64,000 nt of DNA from Streptomyces stelliscabiei (GTDB lineage Bacteria > Actinomycetota > Actinomycetes > Streptomycetales > Streptomycetaceae): positions 9,238,001 through 9,302,000 of the forward strand of contig NZ_JADBGF010000001.1 of NCBI RefSeq assembly GCF_014873495.1, given 5' to 3'. A model generated the notes under the pieces. The model made no database searches, was not told the DNA's origin, and worked only from the letters and a program-made list of their open reading frames with translations. Positions 29,198 to 37,273 of the stretch are shown here, in pieces. The position numbers and the translations under genes are program-made. The stretch's first letter is position 1. Each line of letters opens with the position of its first letter.

Positions 29198-30388
29198 TTA
29201 CGCGGTGAGGGCGGGCTGCTTGAGCAGTTCGGCGCGGTGGCGAGCGGCGGCGGACACGATGCCGGGGCCGCCGAGCGCGACGACCCCGACCAGCCGGCCG
29301 CCGTGGTGGTAGCCGGCCAGGACGTCCCCGGCGGGGTCGCCCTCCAGGACCCGTACGTCGTCCCGGCCGAGGACCGGTGCGCCGAAGGACTGCAGGCGGA
29401 AGTCGTGCTGGTCGCTCCAGAACGTCGGCAGCGGTGCGAAGGGGGGCGGCTCGGCGCCGGTGAGGACCTTCGCCGCGTGTTTGGCGGTGTCCGTGGGGAT
29501 GGACCAGTGCTCGACGCGGCGGGGCACGCCGTCGTAGCGGGCGTTGGGGAAGCGGGCCACATCGCCGACGGCGACCACCTCGGGGCGTCCGCCGACCCTC
29601 AGCTGCTCGCAGGTGAGCACGCCGTCGGACAGGTCGAGGCCGTTGCCCTCCAGCCACTCGACGTTGGCGAGAGAGCCGACCGACTCCACCACCACGTCGG
29701 CGGGCAGGACGGTCCCGTCCCCGAGCACCACACCCGTGACCCGGTCCTCGCCCTCGAAACCGGCGACGCCCGTGCCGAGCGCGAACCGCACCCCGCGCTC
29801 CTCGTGCCGCCGCAGCAGCGCACGTCCGAGCAGGTCACCGAGCGGAGCGACCATGGGCAGCGGCAGCGGATCGACCACGGTCACCTCGGCGACCCCGAGA
29901 CCCACGGCCGTGGCGGCGACCTCGCAGCCGATGAACCCGGCGCCGATCACGACCACCCGGGCACCGGGCCGGGTCAGCTCCTCGCGCAGGCCCTGCGCGT
30001 CGGCCAGCGTACGGACCGTGTGGCGCCCGGGGAGCGGGCCGGGGCAGGTAAGCCGGCGGGGCCGCATGCCGGTGGCGACGACCAGGGCGTCGTAGGACAG
30101 CGACGAGCCGTCGTCGAGTTCCACGCTCCGCTCGTCGAGGCGCGCGGCGACGACCTTGGTGCCGAGCCGCCACTCCACGTCTGCCACGCTCGCGCGGGGA
30201 CGGAAGGCGAGCGACTCGAAGGGCGCCTTCCCGGCCAGCACCTCCTTGGAGAGCGGGGGCCGGTTGTAGGGCATGTGCGGCTCGTCGCCGACGACGGTGA
30301 CCGGCCCCGTCCATCCCGCGGCCCGCAGCTGTTCGGCGGCGCGCAGACCGGCCATGGAGGCACCCGCGACGACCACGCGTCCTGTCAT
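29198..30388 (-). CDS. FAD-dependent ferredoxin reductase for a P450 system
   Basis: Flavoprotein (396 aa) passing electrons from NAD(P)H to ferredoxin. It has two dinucleotide-binding motifs, VVVAGASMAGLRAAEQLR (FAD) and VVVIGAGFIGCEVAATA (NAD(P)H), the ATGMRPRRL segment, and VAVGDVARF, which binds FAD. MPYNRPPLSKEVLAGK is the signature of the rubredoxin/putidaredoxin reductase family. It starts five nt after the ferredoxin stop with GAGGG upstream, so both are co-translated. The partner oxygenase is most probably the divergent P450 at 32172. Confidence 0.9.
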   Translation of the reverse strand: MTGRVVVAGASMAGLRAAEQLRAAGWTGPVTVVGDEPHMPYNRPPLSKEVLAGKAPFESLAFRPRASVADVEWRLGTKVVAARLDERSVELDDGSSLSYDALVVATGMRPRRLTCPGPLPGRHTVRTLADAQGLREELTRPGARVVVIGAGFIGCEVAATAVGLGVAEVTVVDPLPLPMVAPLGDLLGRALLRRHEERGVRFALGTGVAGFEGEDRVTGVVLGDGTVLPADVVVESVGSLANVEWLEGNGLDLSDGVLTCEQLRVGGRPEVVAVGDVARFPNARYDGVPRRVEHWSIPTDTAKHAAKVLTGAEPPPFAPLPTFWSDQHDFRLQSFGAPVLGRDDVRVLEGDPAGDVLAGYHHGGRLVGVVALGGPGIVSAAARHRAELLKQPALTA

Positions 30389-30393
30389 GGCGC

Positions 30394-30582
30394 TCAGCCC
30401 TCGATCCGGATGGCCTGGAGCGGACAGACGTCGGCGGCTTCCTCGACCTCGTCGAGGAGCGCGTCGTCGGGGTCGCTGACGTAGGCCAGGCGCCCGTTCT
30501 CGTCGAGCTGGAAGACGTCGGGGGCGGCGAAGACGCACTGTCCGTGGTCCTGGCACTTGTTCATGTCGACGACGACCTTCAT
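30394..30582 (-). CDS. [3Fe-4S]-type ferredoxin for P450
   Basis: Very small acidic electron carrier (62 aa). The cluster motif is Cys10-x2-His13-x2-Cys16 with Cys53 in DVCPLQA; His in place of the second Cys is typical of [3Fe-4S] ferredoxins serving actinobacterial P450s. ATG 30582 has AGGAGG eight nt upstream. It is the first gene of the leftward operon and its promoter region carries the dyad at 30646-30659. Confidence 0.92.
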   Translation of the reverse strand: MKVVVDMNKCQDHGQCVFAAPDVFQLDENGRLAYVSDPDDALLDEVEEAADVCPLQAIRIEG

Positions 30583-30645
30583 GGCCGGGTCCTCCTGGGA
30601 TTCAGGGCGTCGGGCGGGGTGGGGAAGCCGATGACGAAGTATCTC

Positions 30646-30659
30646 GTTTGGCTTCAAAC
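30646..30659. promoter_or_regulatory. TetR operator candidate before the ferredoxin operon
   Basis: GTTTG-GCTT-CAAAC, a perfect 5-bp inverted repeat with a 4-nt spacer inside TCGTTTGGCTTCAAACAA, 64 nt upstream of the ferredoxin start. It differs from the site at 30753 by one central base, and the two are 107 bp apart. Confidence 0.75.
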
Positions 30660-30752
30660 AACATAGGAAGCCGCCACCCCCTGGTCAATACCTGTCCAGG
30701 TGGATAATTTTTTGTGGCCGACCCCTTGCGGGCCGAGGGAGACGTTCTTATC

Positions 30753-30766
30753 GTTTGGCATCAAAC
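30753..30766. promoter_or_regulatory. TetR operator candidate before the GS-P450 operon
   Basis: GTTTG-GCAT-CAAAC within TCGTTTGGCATCAAACAA, 30 nt upstream of the GS-like start and therefore likely over its promoter or transcript start. It shares 17 of 18 bases with the site at 30644-30661, on the other side of the divergent region. Confidence 0.78.
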
Positions 30767-30795
30767 AATCGGCCCCAGTCGTCTAGGAGACAACG

Positions 30796-32151
30796 GTGAG
30801 CGCATCTGAAACGCCGGCCGTCGGGCATCACCAGGAGCGGCTGGCCGCAGAGGGCATCGACGTGGTCCGGGTGATCTACCCCGACCTCATCGGCACCGAC
30901 CGGGCCCGCGACGTACTGCTCGACCAGCTGCCGACGGCGTGCGAGCACGGGCTCGCCTTCTGTCGGGCTGTCTACCACACCTCCCCCCAGGGCGATGTCG
31001 TCCCCGTCGCCGGGGGCCTGGACGCCGGCCTGCCCGACATCCATGTGCGTCCCGACCTCGACACCCTGATCGCCCTGCCGTGGGAGCCGGGCGTCGCCAC
31101 CTGTCTCGGCGAGACCATCGACCCGGCCACCGGGGCACCCGCTCCCGAGTCCCCGCGCGACCTGCTGCGCTCGGTGCTGGCCCGCTCGGCCGAGCAGGGC
31201 CTGCGCCCGGTCGTCGGCCCCGAACTGGAGTACTTCCTCTGCGACGAGGACCCCGCGTCCCCGAGCGGCTTCAAGCGGTACTCGGGTGCCACCGGAGCCG
31301 TCTACACCGCCGGTCTGCGCGCCGACCCCGACAACCACCTGCTGCGCACCCTGCGGCACCTGCGCGACCTGCGTATCGGCGTCACCAACGGCAACCACGA
31401 GTTCGACGGCGGCCAGTTCGAGATCAACCTGACGCATTCGGAGGCCCTCTCGGCCGCCGACCGCTCCTTCCGCTTCAAGGCCGCCGTCAAGGAACTCGCG
31501 CGCAAGGAGGGCCGCCTCGCCACCTTCATGGCCAAGCCCTTCAACGACGCGGGCGGCTCCGGCTTCCACCTCCACCTGTCCTGCGACGACGACCGGGGCC
31601 ACAATGTCTTCGACGACCCCGCGGGCCGGTACGGGCTCTCCGACACCGCCCGCCACGCCGTCGCCGGAGTCCTCGCCCACGCCCCGGCCCTCGCCGCCCT
31701 CGCCAACCCCACGATCAACTCCTACAAGCGGTTCGGCCCCGACACCCTCGCGCCCTGGCTGATCGACTGGGGCCTGGACAACCGCAGCGCCATGGTCCGC
31801 ATCCCGCCCGAGCGCGGCTCCGGCGCCCGTCTCGAACTGCGGCTCGGCGACGCCGGCGCCAACCCGTACCTGCTCATCGCCGGCACGATCGCCGCCGCGC
31901 TGCTCGGCGTCCGCGCGGGCGAGGAACCCCCCGCCCCGCTGGAGGGCTACGGCTACGACACCGCCCGCTCGGCCGTGCTGCCGACCAGCCTGCCCGCCGC
32001 CCTGGACGCGCTGGAGGCGGACACCGCCCTCACCGAGATCCTCGGCAAGGACTTCACCACCTCGTATCTCACCTACAAGCGCGATGAGGTCGAACGCTTC
32101 CAACGGCACGTCACCGACTGGGAGTTCACCGAGTACGCCTACCACCTGTGA
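30796..32151 (+). CDS. Glutamine synthetase-like gamma-glutamyl-amine ligase (GlnA3/GlnA4/PuuA type)
   Basis: ATP-dependent ligase (451 aa) of the GS fold, most likely joining glutamate to an amine other than ammonia. GS motifs in order: VVGPELEYFLCD (metal Glu residues), NHEFDGGQFEINLTHSEAL, GGSGFHLHLS (ATP/metal His), NPTINSYKRFGPDTLAPW, NRSAMVRIP, and LELRLGDAGANPYLLIA. Usual biosynthetic GS features such as the adenylylation Tyr are not seen. It starts at GTG with AGGAG six nt upstream. Neighbouring permease, hydrolase and aldehyde dehydrogenase fit a Puu-like role. GS-like genes also sit beside P450 and ferredoxin in mycobacterial cyclic-amine clusters, as I recall. The substrate is unknown. 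Confidence 0.85.
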   Translation: MSASETPAVGHHQERLAAEGIDVVRVIYPDLIGTDRARDVLLDQLPTACEHGLAFCRAVYHTSPQGDVVPVAGGLDAGLPDIHVRPDLDTLIALPWEPGVATCLGETIDPATGAPAPESPRDLLRSVLARSAEQGLRPVVGPELEYFLCDEDPASPSGFKRYSGATGAVYTAGLRADPDNHLLRTLRHLRDLRIGVTNGNHEFDGGQFEINLTHSEALSAADRSFRFKAAVKELARKEGRLATFMAKPFNDAGGSGFHLHLSCDDDRGHNVFDDPAGRYGLSDTARHAVAGVLAHAPALAALANPTINSYKRFGPDTLAPWLIDWGLDNRSAMVRIPPERGSGARLELRLGDAGANPYLLIAGTIAAALLGVRAGEEPPAPLEGYGYDTARSAVLPTSLPAALDALEADTALTEILGKDFTTSYLTYKRDEVERFQRHVTDWEFTEYAYHL

Positions 32152-32171
32152 AGCCCGGGAGAACCACTGCC

Positions 32172-33476
32172 ATGACCACATCCGCCCACCTTCCCTCCGC
32201 CCTCGTACGCGAGGCCGTCCAGGAACCCATGCCGCTGGACGACGTGGACCTCGCCGACCTCGACAAGTTCACCGACGGCGTCACCCCGTGGCGCATGTTC
32301 CACACCCTGCGCCACGAGGACCCGGTCCACTGGCAGCCGGAGGAGGCCCCCAACTCCGGTTTCTGGGCGGTGACCCGGCACGCCGACATCGCCCGCGTCG
32401 ACCGGGACGCCGAGACCTTCACCTCCACCCGGTTCGTCAACCTGGAGGAGGTCGACGACGACCAGATCAAGATCCGCGCCTCCATCCTGGAGCTGGACGG
32501 CGTCCGCCACCGCGCGCTGCGCAGTGTGATCCAGCGGCAGTTCGGCGCGAACGTCATCAACAGCTACACCGACTTCCTGCGCGGCCTGACCGCCCGCACC
32601 CTCGACGCGGCCCTCGCCAAGGGCACCTTCGACTTCGTCGCCGACGTCTCCGCCGACTTCCCCATCAACGTCCTCGCCCGGCTCCTGGACGTGCCCCCGG
32701 AGGACAACCAGCGCCTCATCGACTGGGGCAACCGCATCATCGGCAACACCGACCCCGACTACGCGGACGTCCTGCTGCACAGCGCGGAGAGCGAGCGCTA
32801 CCGCGACCTGCCCTTCCGATCGCCCGCCTCCCTCGAAGTCTTCGAGTACGGCCGTGAACTGGCCCGGCAGCGGCGCGGCGGCGACGGCACCGACCTGGTG
32901 TCCAAGCTGGTCAACACCACCCCGCGCGACGGGGTCCCGCTCTCCGCCCAGGACTTCGACAACTACTTCCTGCTCCTCGTCGTGGCCGGCAACGAGACCA
33001 CCCGCCACACCATCACCCACTCCATGCTGGCCCTGCTCCAGCACCCGGAGCAACTGGCCCGCCTCCAGGAGGACCCGTCGCTGATCCCGGCGGCCACCGA
33101 GGAGTTCCTGCGCTGGGCGTCCCCCGTCTACCACTTCCGCCGCACCGCGACCCGTGACGTGGAACTCGGTGGCAAGCAGGTCAAGGAGGGCGACAAGGTC
33201 GTCATGTGGTACGCCTCCGGCAACCGTGACGAGGCGGTCTTCGGCAACCCGTACGACTTCGACGTCGCCCGCGCCGACAACGACCACGTGACCTTCGGCA
33301 AGGGCAGCCCGCACCTGTGCCTGGGCAATCTGCTGGCCCGCACGGAGATCCGCATCATGTTCGAGGAGCTGATCCCGCGCCTCGCCGACATCCGCCTCGT
33401 CGGTGAGGTGCCGCGCGTGCGCTCCAACTTCGTCAACGGCATCAAGAAGCTGCCGGTCGAGGTCACCCTCGCCTGA
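32172..33476 (+). CDS. Cytochrome P450
   Basis: Soluble haem monooxygenase (434 aa). The I-helix motif is VVAGNETTRHTITH, the ExxR motif is in ATEEFLRWASP, and the haem loop is FGKGSPHLCLGNLLAR with the axial Cys. The stretch VYHFRRTATRDVELGG recalls CYP108/CYP124-like bacterial P450s. ATG 32172 has GGGAG ten nt upstream; GTG 32148 overlapping the GS stop (GTGA) is an alternative. It is co-transcribed with the GS-like gene and facing its ferredoxin and reductase, so a three-component system is complete here. I infer hydroxylation or oxidative C-N cleavage of the gamma-glutamylated amine. Confidence 0.93.
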   Translation: MTTSAHLPSALVREAVQEPMPLDDVDLADLDKFTDGVTPWRMFHTLRHEDPVHWQPEEAPNSGFWAVTRHADIARVDRDAETFTSTRFVNLEEVDDDQIKIRASILELDGVRHRALRSVIQRQFGANVINSYTDFLRGLTARTLDAALAKGTFDFVADVSADFPINVLARLLDVPPEDNQRLIDWGNRIIGNTDPDYADVLLHSAESERYRDLPFRSPASLEVFEYGRELARQRRGGDGTDLVSKLVNTTPRDGVPLSAQDFDNYFLLLVVAGNETTRHTITHSMLALLQHPEQLARLQEDPSLIPAATEEFLRWASPVYHFRRTATRDVELGGKQVKEGDKVVMWYASGNRDEAVFGNPYDFDVARADNDHVTFGKGSPHLCLGNLLARTEIRIMFEELIPRLADIRLVGEVPRVRSNFVNGIKKLPVEVTLA

Positions 33477-33482
33477 CACACC

Positions 33483-33521
33483 CTCGGGTACCGGTGGGGG
33501 AGATGCCCGCCGGTGCCCGAG
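33483..33521. terminator. Hairpin between P450 and ECF sigma genes
   Basis: CTCGGGTACCGG pairs with CCGGTGCCCGAG (one G-T wobble) around a 15-nt loop, seven nt after the P450 stop in the convergent gap before the sigma factor gene. Confidence 0.7.
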
Positions 33522-33567
33522 TCGCGCGCCCCTCGAAGAGGGCGGGGAGCCGGGAGGGACACGTGCC

Positions 33568-34509
33568 CTACAGCCCGCCCTCCCGCGCCCACGGCCGCAG
33601 CTTCTCGGGGTTGCGGACCGCCCAGATCCGCGTGACGTGTCCGTCGGAGACGTCGAACGCGGCCACGGTCGTCACGGCGCCGGCCCGCCGGGCCACCAGG
33701 CCCGGCACACCGTTGACCGACCGCTCCAGGAGTTCGAGTCCAGGGGCCATGTCGGCGATGGCGACCAGGTACCGGGCGATGCGCGCGCCGCCCTCGACCG
33801 GGCGCAGGACGGCGCCGACCGTGCCGCCTCCGTCGGCGGTCAGCACGGCCGACGGGTCGAGGAGGGCGACGAGGGTCGCGATGTCCTTCGCCTCCCACGC
33901 CTCCTTGACCCGCCGCACCACCTCCGCCCGGCCGGACGCCGTCACCGGGGCCGCCGGAGCGGACGCGGCCCCCACCCGCCGACGGGCGGAGGCGGCCAGT
34001 TGCTTGCACGCCGCGGGGGTCCGGCCGAGCACGTCGGCGATCTCGGCGAAGGGGTACCGGAAGACGTCGTGCAGGACGAACGCCACCCGCTCGGCGGGCG
34101 TCATCGACTCCAGGACGACGAGGAGGGCCATGTCCACCGACTCGTCCAGGACGATCAGGTCGGCGGGATCGGCGGGGTCCGCCGCACCGCCGGGGCCGGT
34201 GCCGCCCGCGCGGTCCCGGCCGGCGCGGCCGGGCAGCGGCTCGGGCAGCCACACGCCGACATAGCGCTCGCGGCGAACCCGCGCCGAGCCGAGCACGTCC
34301 AGGCAGACACGGCCGGTCACCGTGGTCAGCCAGGCGCCGGGGGAGCGGATCTCCTCCTGGCGGCTCCGTGACAGCCCGTACCAGCGTGCGTAGGCGTCCT
34401 GTACGGCGTCCTCGGCCTCGGTCACCGAACCGAGCAACCGGTAGGCGACGTTGACCAGTCGGCCTCGCTCGCCCTCCGCCGCGTCCGTGCCGGTCCCGAC
34501 AGCCGCCAT
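33568..34509 (-). CDS. ECF41-type RNA polymerase sigma factor with SnoaL-like C-terminal domain
   Basis: Alternative sigma factor (313 aa). Region 2 is LVNVAYRLLGSVTEAEDAVQDAYARW, and region 4 is LTPAERVAFVLHDVFRYPFAEIADVLGRTPAACKQLAASAR. After that comes a SnoaL-like domain of about 110 residues with TADGGG and a terminal RNPEKL, as in the ECF41 group, where this extension controls activity instead of an anti-sigma factor. The divergent neighbour, a small four-helix membrane protein starting at 34611, is the obvious candidate target. I could not find a convincing ECF41 promoter pair in the 101-nt gap. Confidence 0.88.
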   Translation of the reverse strand: MAAVGTGTDAAEGERGRLVNVAYRLLGSVTEAEDAVQDAYARWYGLSRSRQEEIRSPGAWLTTVTGRVCLDVLGSARVRRERYVGVWLPEPLPGRAGRDRAGGTGPGGAADPADPADLIVLDESVDMALLVVLESMTPAERVAFVLHDVFRYPFAEIADVLGRTPAACKQLAASARRRVGAASAPAAPVTASGRAEVVRRVKEAWEAKDIATLVALLDPSAVLTADGGGTVGAVLRPVEGGARIARYLVAIADMAPGLELLERSVNGVPGLVARRAGAVTTVAAFDVSDGHVTRIWAVRNPEKLRPWAREGGL

Positions 34510-34610
34510 GCTTCCCGCCGCCCCCTCGCCTTACCTTTCACGGGCCCACGTCGTCGAACCGGTGAGACCTTATCGATCCACTGCCCACGGGCGGAAACGG
34601 GGACGACGAC

Positions 34611-34997
34611 ATGGCCACCCAGATGACGGCGAAGGCGACGGCGACGGTGAACGGACGGCGCGGCTCCTCGTTCCTGCGGATCGCGATCGCCCTGCAGACC
34701 CTGACCATCTTCCTCCAGGCGGTCTCCGCCGGACTGCTGCTGACCTCGTCCTACGGGGAGAGCCTGCACGGCGTCGGCGCCCGGGTGATGTACGGGGCGT
34801 CCATGCTGTACATGCTCGCGGCGGTGCTGGCGTGGAAGCCGGGCGGCGGCCCCGTGCGGCCGGTCCTGCACGCCTCCGGCTTCCTCGCACTCGCCTCGGT
34901 CCAGGTCGTGCTCGGCATCGCGCACGTCCCGTCGGTCCATCTCCCCCTGGGCGTGCTGATGTTCGGCCTGAGCCTGCTGGCCCTGGCCAGGCGCTGA
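34611..34997 (+). CDS. Small four-helix integral membrane protein
   Basis: Unrecognised protein of 128 aa. After about 20 basic residues, four hydrophobic segments follow (around residues 23-46, 54-72, 82-101 and 105-124), including SLHGVGARVMYGASMLYMLAAVL. It lacks catalytic motifs and ends in LALARR. It is divergent from the ECF41 sigma factor, so it may be under its control. A DoxX-like or redox-linked membrane role is possible but not shown. Confidence 0.7.
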   Translation: MATQMTAKATATVNGRRGSSFLRIAIALQTLTIFLQAVSAGLLLTSSYGESLHGVGARVMYGASMLYMLAAVLAWKPGGGPVRPVLHASGFLALASVQVVLGIAHVPSVHLPLGVLMFGLSLLALARR

Positions 34998-35115
34998 GCC
35001 GTGAGCCGTCCCGCGGCTCCCGCCCACCGCCGCGCCCGACCGGAGCGGGCACAGGATGTCGGGTGCGGCAGGGTGGCTCCTTCCTAGCGTGGTGGGTGAA
35101 AGGAAGGAGGCCGGG

Positions 35116-35982
35116 GTGCTGGAACGGCTCAACCAGGCCATGGAGCACATCGAGGACCGTCTCGATCAGCCGATCGAGGTCGCCGACCTGGCACGGATCG
35201 CGGTGACGTCGGAGTACCACCTGCGGCGGATGTTCTCCGCGCTCGCGGGCATGCCGCTGTCGGAGTACGTCCGGCGCCGGCGGCTCACCGTCGCCGGCGC
35301 CGAGGTGCTGGCCGGCGAGCGGACCCTGCTGGAGATCGCGGTGCGCTACGGCTACGGCTCGGGGGAGGCGTTCGCGCGGGCGTTCCGCGCCCTGCACGGC
35401 GTCGGCCCCAGGGAGGCCCGGCGGACCGGGGCGGCTCTGCGGTCCCAGCCCCGGATGTCCTTCCGCCTCGTCGTCGAAGGGAGCGGAAGCATGCGATACC
35501 GAGTCGTGGAGAGGGAGGAGTTCCGGGTGGTCGGCAGGGGGACGAGGGTCCCGCTGGTGCACGAGGGGGTGAACCCGGCGATCGCCGACTTCATCCGGGG
35601 CATCGGCCAGGAGACACTGCGGCGCATCGAGAGCCTGTCGGACCAGGAACCGCGGGGCATCGTCTCCGTCAGCGACAACCTCGACGACAGCCGGGCCGAG
35701 GGCACCGAACTCGACTACTTCCACGGGGCGGTGACCCGCGTCGCCGCGCCCGAGGGCCTGGACGAGCTGACCGTCCCGGCCGGGACCTGGGCCGTGTTCG
35801 AGAACTCCGGACCGTTCCCGCAGGCGCTGCAGTATCTGTGGCGGGACGTCTTCACCCAGTGGTTCCCGTCCAATCCGTACCGCAGCCGGCCGGGCCCCGA
35901 GATCCTGCGGACCCGGCTGTCCGAGGACGCGGCGCGGGCGGACGCGGAGCTGTGGATCCCGGTGGAGCGGACCCCGCTCTGA
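35116..35982 (+). CDS. AraC-family regulator with GyrI-like effector-binding domain (Rob-like)
   Basis: Transcription regulator (288 aa). Residues 1-105 are an N-terminal AraC DNA-binding domain: IEDRLDQPIEVADLARIAVTSEYHLRRMFSALAGMPLSEY then LLEIAVRYGYGSGEAFARAFRALHGVGPREAR. From about residue 125 a GyrI-like small-molecule domain follows (MRYRVVEREEFRVVGRGTRV, VPAGTWAVFENSGPFPQALQYLW). This order is that of Rob/SoxS-like sensors of drugs or hydrophobic compounds. GTG 35116 has GGAGG six nt upstream. The neighbouring flavin monooxygenase may be a target. Confidence 0.87.
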   Translation: MLERLNQAMEHIEDRLDQPIEVADLARIAVTSEYHLRRMFSALAGMPLSEYVRRRRLTVAGAEVLAGERTLLEIAVRYGYGSGEAFARAFRALHGVGPREARRTGAALRSQPRMSFRLVVEGSGSMRYRVVEREEFRVVGRGTRVPLVHEGVNPAIADFIRGIGQETLRRIESLSDQEPRGIVSVSDNLDDSRAEGTELDYFHGAVTRVAAPEGLDELTVPAGTWAVFENSGPFPQALQYLWRDVFTQWFPSNPYRSRPGPEILRTRLSEDAARADAELWIPVERTPL

Positions 35983-35987
35983 GCGCC

Positions 35988-36018
35988 GGCGCGCGGCGAC
36001 TTCCCGTCGTCGCGCGCC
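35988..36018. terminator. Hairpin after the AraC/GyrI gene
   Basis: GGCGCGCGGCGAC pairs with GTCGTCGCGCGCC (one wobble) around a five-nt loop, starting six nt after the stop codon. Confidence 0.7.
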
Positions 36019-36074
36019 TGCCTCCCGTCCTCGCCCGCCGGTAGCGTGGGACGACGTCGACCTGAGGTGGGGGC

Positions 36075-37250
36075 ATGCGGGCGATCGTCGTGGGTGCGGG
36101 CATCGGGGGACTGGCCGCGGCGCTGAGTCTGCGGCGCGCCGGGTGCGAGGTGACGCTCGTCGAGCAGGCGTCGCGGTTCACCGAGATCGGCGCGGGCATC
36201 CAGCTCGCGCCCAACGCCACCCGCGTCCTGCGCCGGCTCGGTCTGCTCGACGCGGTCGCCGCCCGCTCCCATCGGCCGTCCCGGCTGAGTTTTCGCACCT
36301 GGTCCGACGGCGGCGAGATCTGCGGCTACCCGCTGGGACGCGAGGTGGAGGACGCGTTCGGGGCGCCGTACCTGCAGACCCACCGGGCCGATCTGCACCG
36401 GACCCTGGCCGACGCCGTGCCGCCGGGGTCGGTGCGTCTGGGCACCGTGGCCGTCGGTGTCGAGCAGGACGACAGGTCCGTGTGGCTGACGACGGCCGAC
36501 GGCGAACGCCTGTCCGCCGACCTGGTCGTCGCCGCGGACGGTGTACGTTCACGGGCCCGCCGGTGGCTGTTCGGCGCCGACGAGGCCCTGTACTCGGGGA
36601 TGGCTGCCTACCGGGCGCTGCTGCCGGCCGCCGAGGTGGCCGGACTGGACCTCCCGGAGTACGCGCTCTGGCTCGGGCCCGGACGGCACTTCGTGCACTA
36701 CTGGGTGCGGCGCGGTGAACTGCTCAACGTCGTCGGCGTCGTCGGGACCGGGGCTGCGCGGGAGTCGTGGACCGCCCGTGCCGAGCCGGGCGAGTACCTG
36801 CGCGCGTTCGACGGATGGGACCCCCGGGTGCGCGACGTCCTCGGACGAGCTGGGGAGGTGCTCCGGTACGGCATCCACACCCGCGCCCCGCTCGCCCGCT
36901 GGAACGTCGGGCGCGTCGCCCTGCTCGGGGACAGCGCCCACGCGATGGTGCCGTTCCACGCGCAGGGCGCGGCCCAGGCCCTGGTCGACGCGGCGGTGCT
37001 CGGCGACTGCCTCGCGGGCGCGGCACCGGCCGACGTTCCCGACGCGCTGGACCGGTACGTGCGCCGACGGCTCGCCACCGCCACCCGGGTGCAGGCCGGA
37101 TCCGCGCGGGCCGGCGAGGACTACCACCTGCCCGACGGACCGGAGGCCCGTGCCCGCGACGCCCGACTGGCCGCGCAGGCGGGGCCGAACGGGTTCGGCC
37201 CCCACGCGGGTGCCTGGGCGCTCGACACCTTCGACGGGCCCATGGCGTAG
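36075..37250 (+). CDS. FAD-dependent aromatic monooxygenase (salicylate/3-hydroxybenzoate hydroxylase-like)
   Basis: Class A flavoprotein hydroxylase (391 aa). The three fingerprints are present: GxGxxG in IVVGAGIGGLAAALSLRRAG, the DG motif in LVVAADGVRSRARRWLFG, and the GD motif in VALLGDSAHAMVPFHAQGAAQALVDA. IGAGIQLAPNATRVLRRLGL is typical of the salicylate/6-hydroxynicotinate-type subgroup. A GAGGTGGG ribosome site precedes ATG 36075. It stands downstream of the AraC/GyrI regulator beyond a hairpin. The substrate is not evident; it is not part of the 20-33 kb regulon by operator evidence. Confidence 0.85.
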   Translation: MRAIVVGAGIGGLAAALSLRRAGCEVTLVEQASRFTEIGAGIQLAPNATRVLRRLGLLDAVAARSHRPSRLSFRTWSDGGEICGYPLGREVEDAFGAPYLQTHRADLHRTLADAVPPGSVRLGTVAVGVEQDDRSVWLTTADGERLSADLVVAADGVRSRARRWLFGADEALYSGMAAYRALLPAAEVAGLDLPEYALWLGPGRHFVHYWVRRGELLNVVGVVGTGAARESWTARAEPGEYLRAFDGWDPRVRDVLGRAGEVLRYGIHTRAPLARWNVGRVALLGDSAHAMVPFHAQGAAQALVDAAVLGDCLAGAAPADVPDALDRYVRRRLATATRVQAGSARAGEDYHLPDGPEARARDARLAAQAGPNGFGPHAGAWALDTFDGPMA

Positions 37251-37273
37251 GAGTCACGGGCCACGACGAGGGG

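Noticed and set aside
34510..34610. ECF41 promoter pair (TGTCACA / CGTC)
   Set aside because: CGTC and a weak TTTCACG occur, but the spacing is far too short for a promoter.
36075..37250. Flavin monooxygenase as part of the amine/ring-cleavage regulon
   Set aside because: It lacks the GTTT-N6-AAAC dyad and is separated by sigma factor and AraC-type genes; any link is unsupported.
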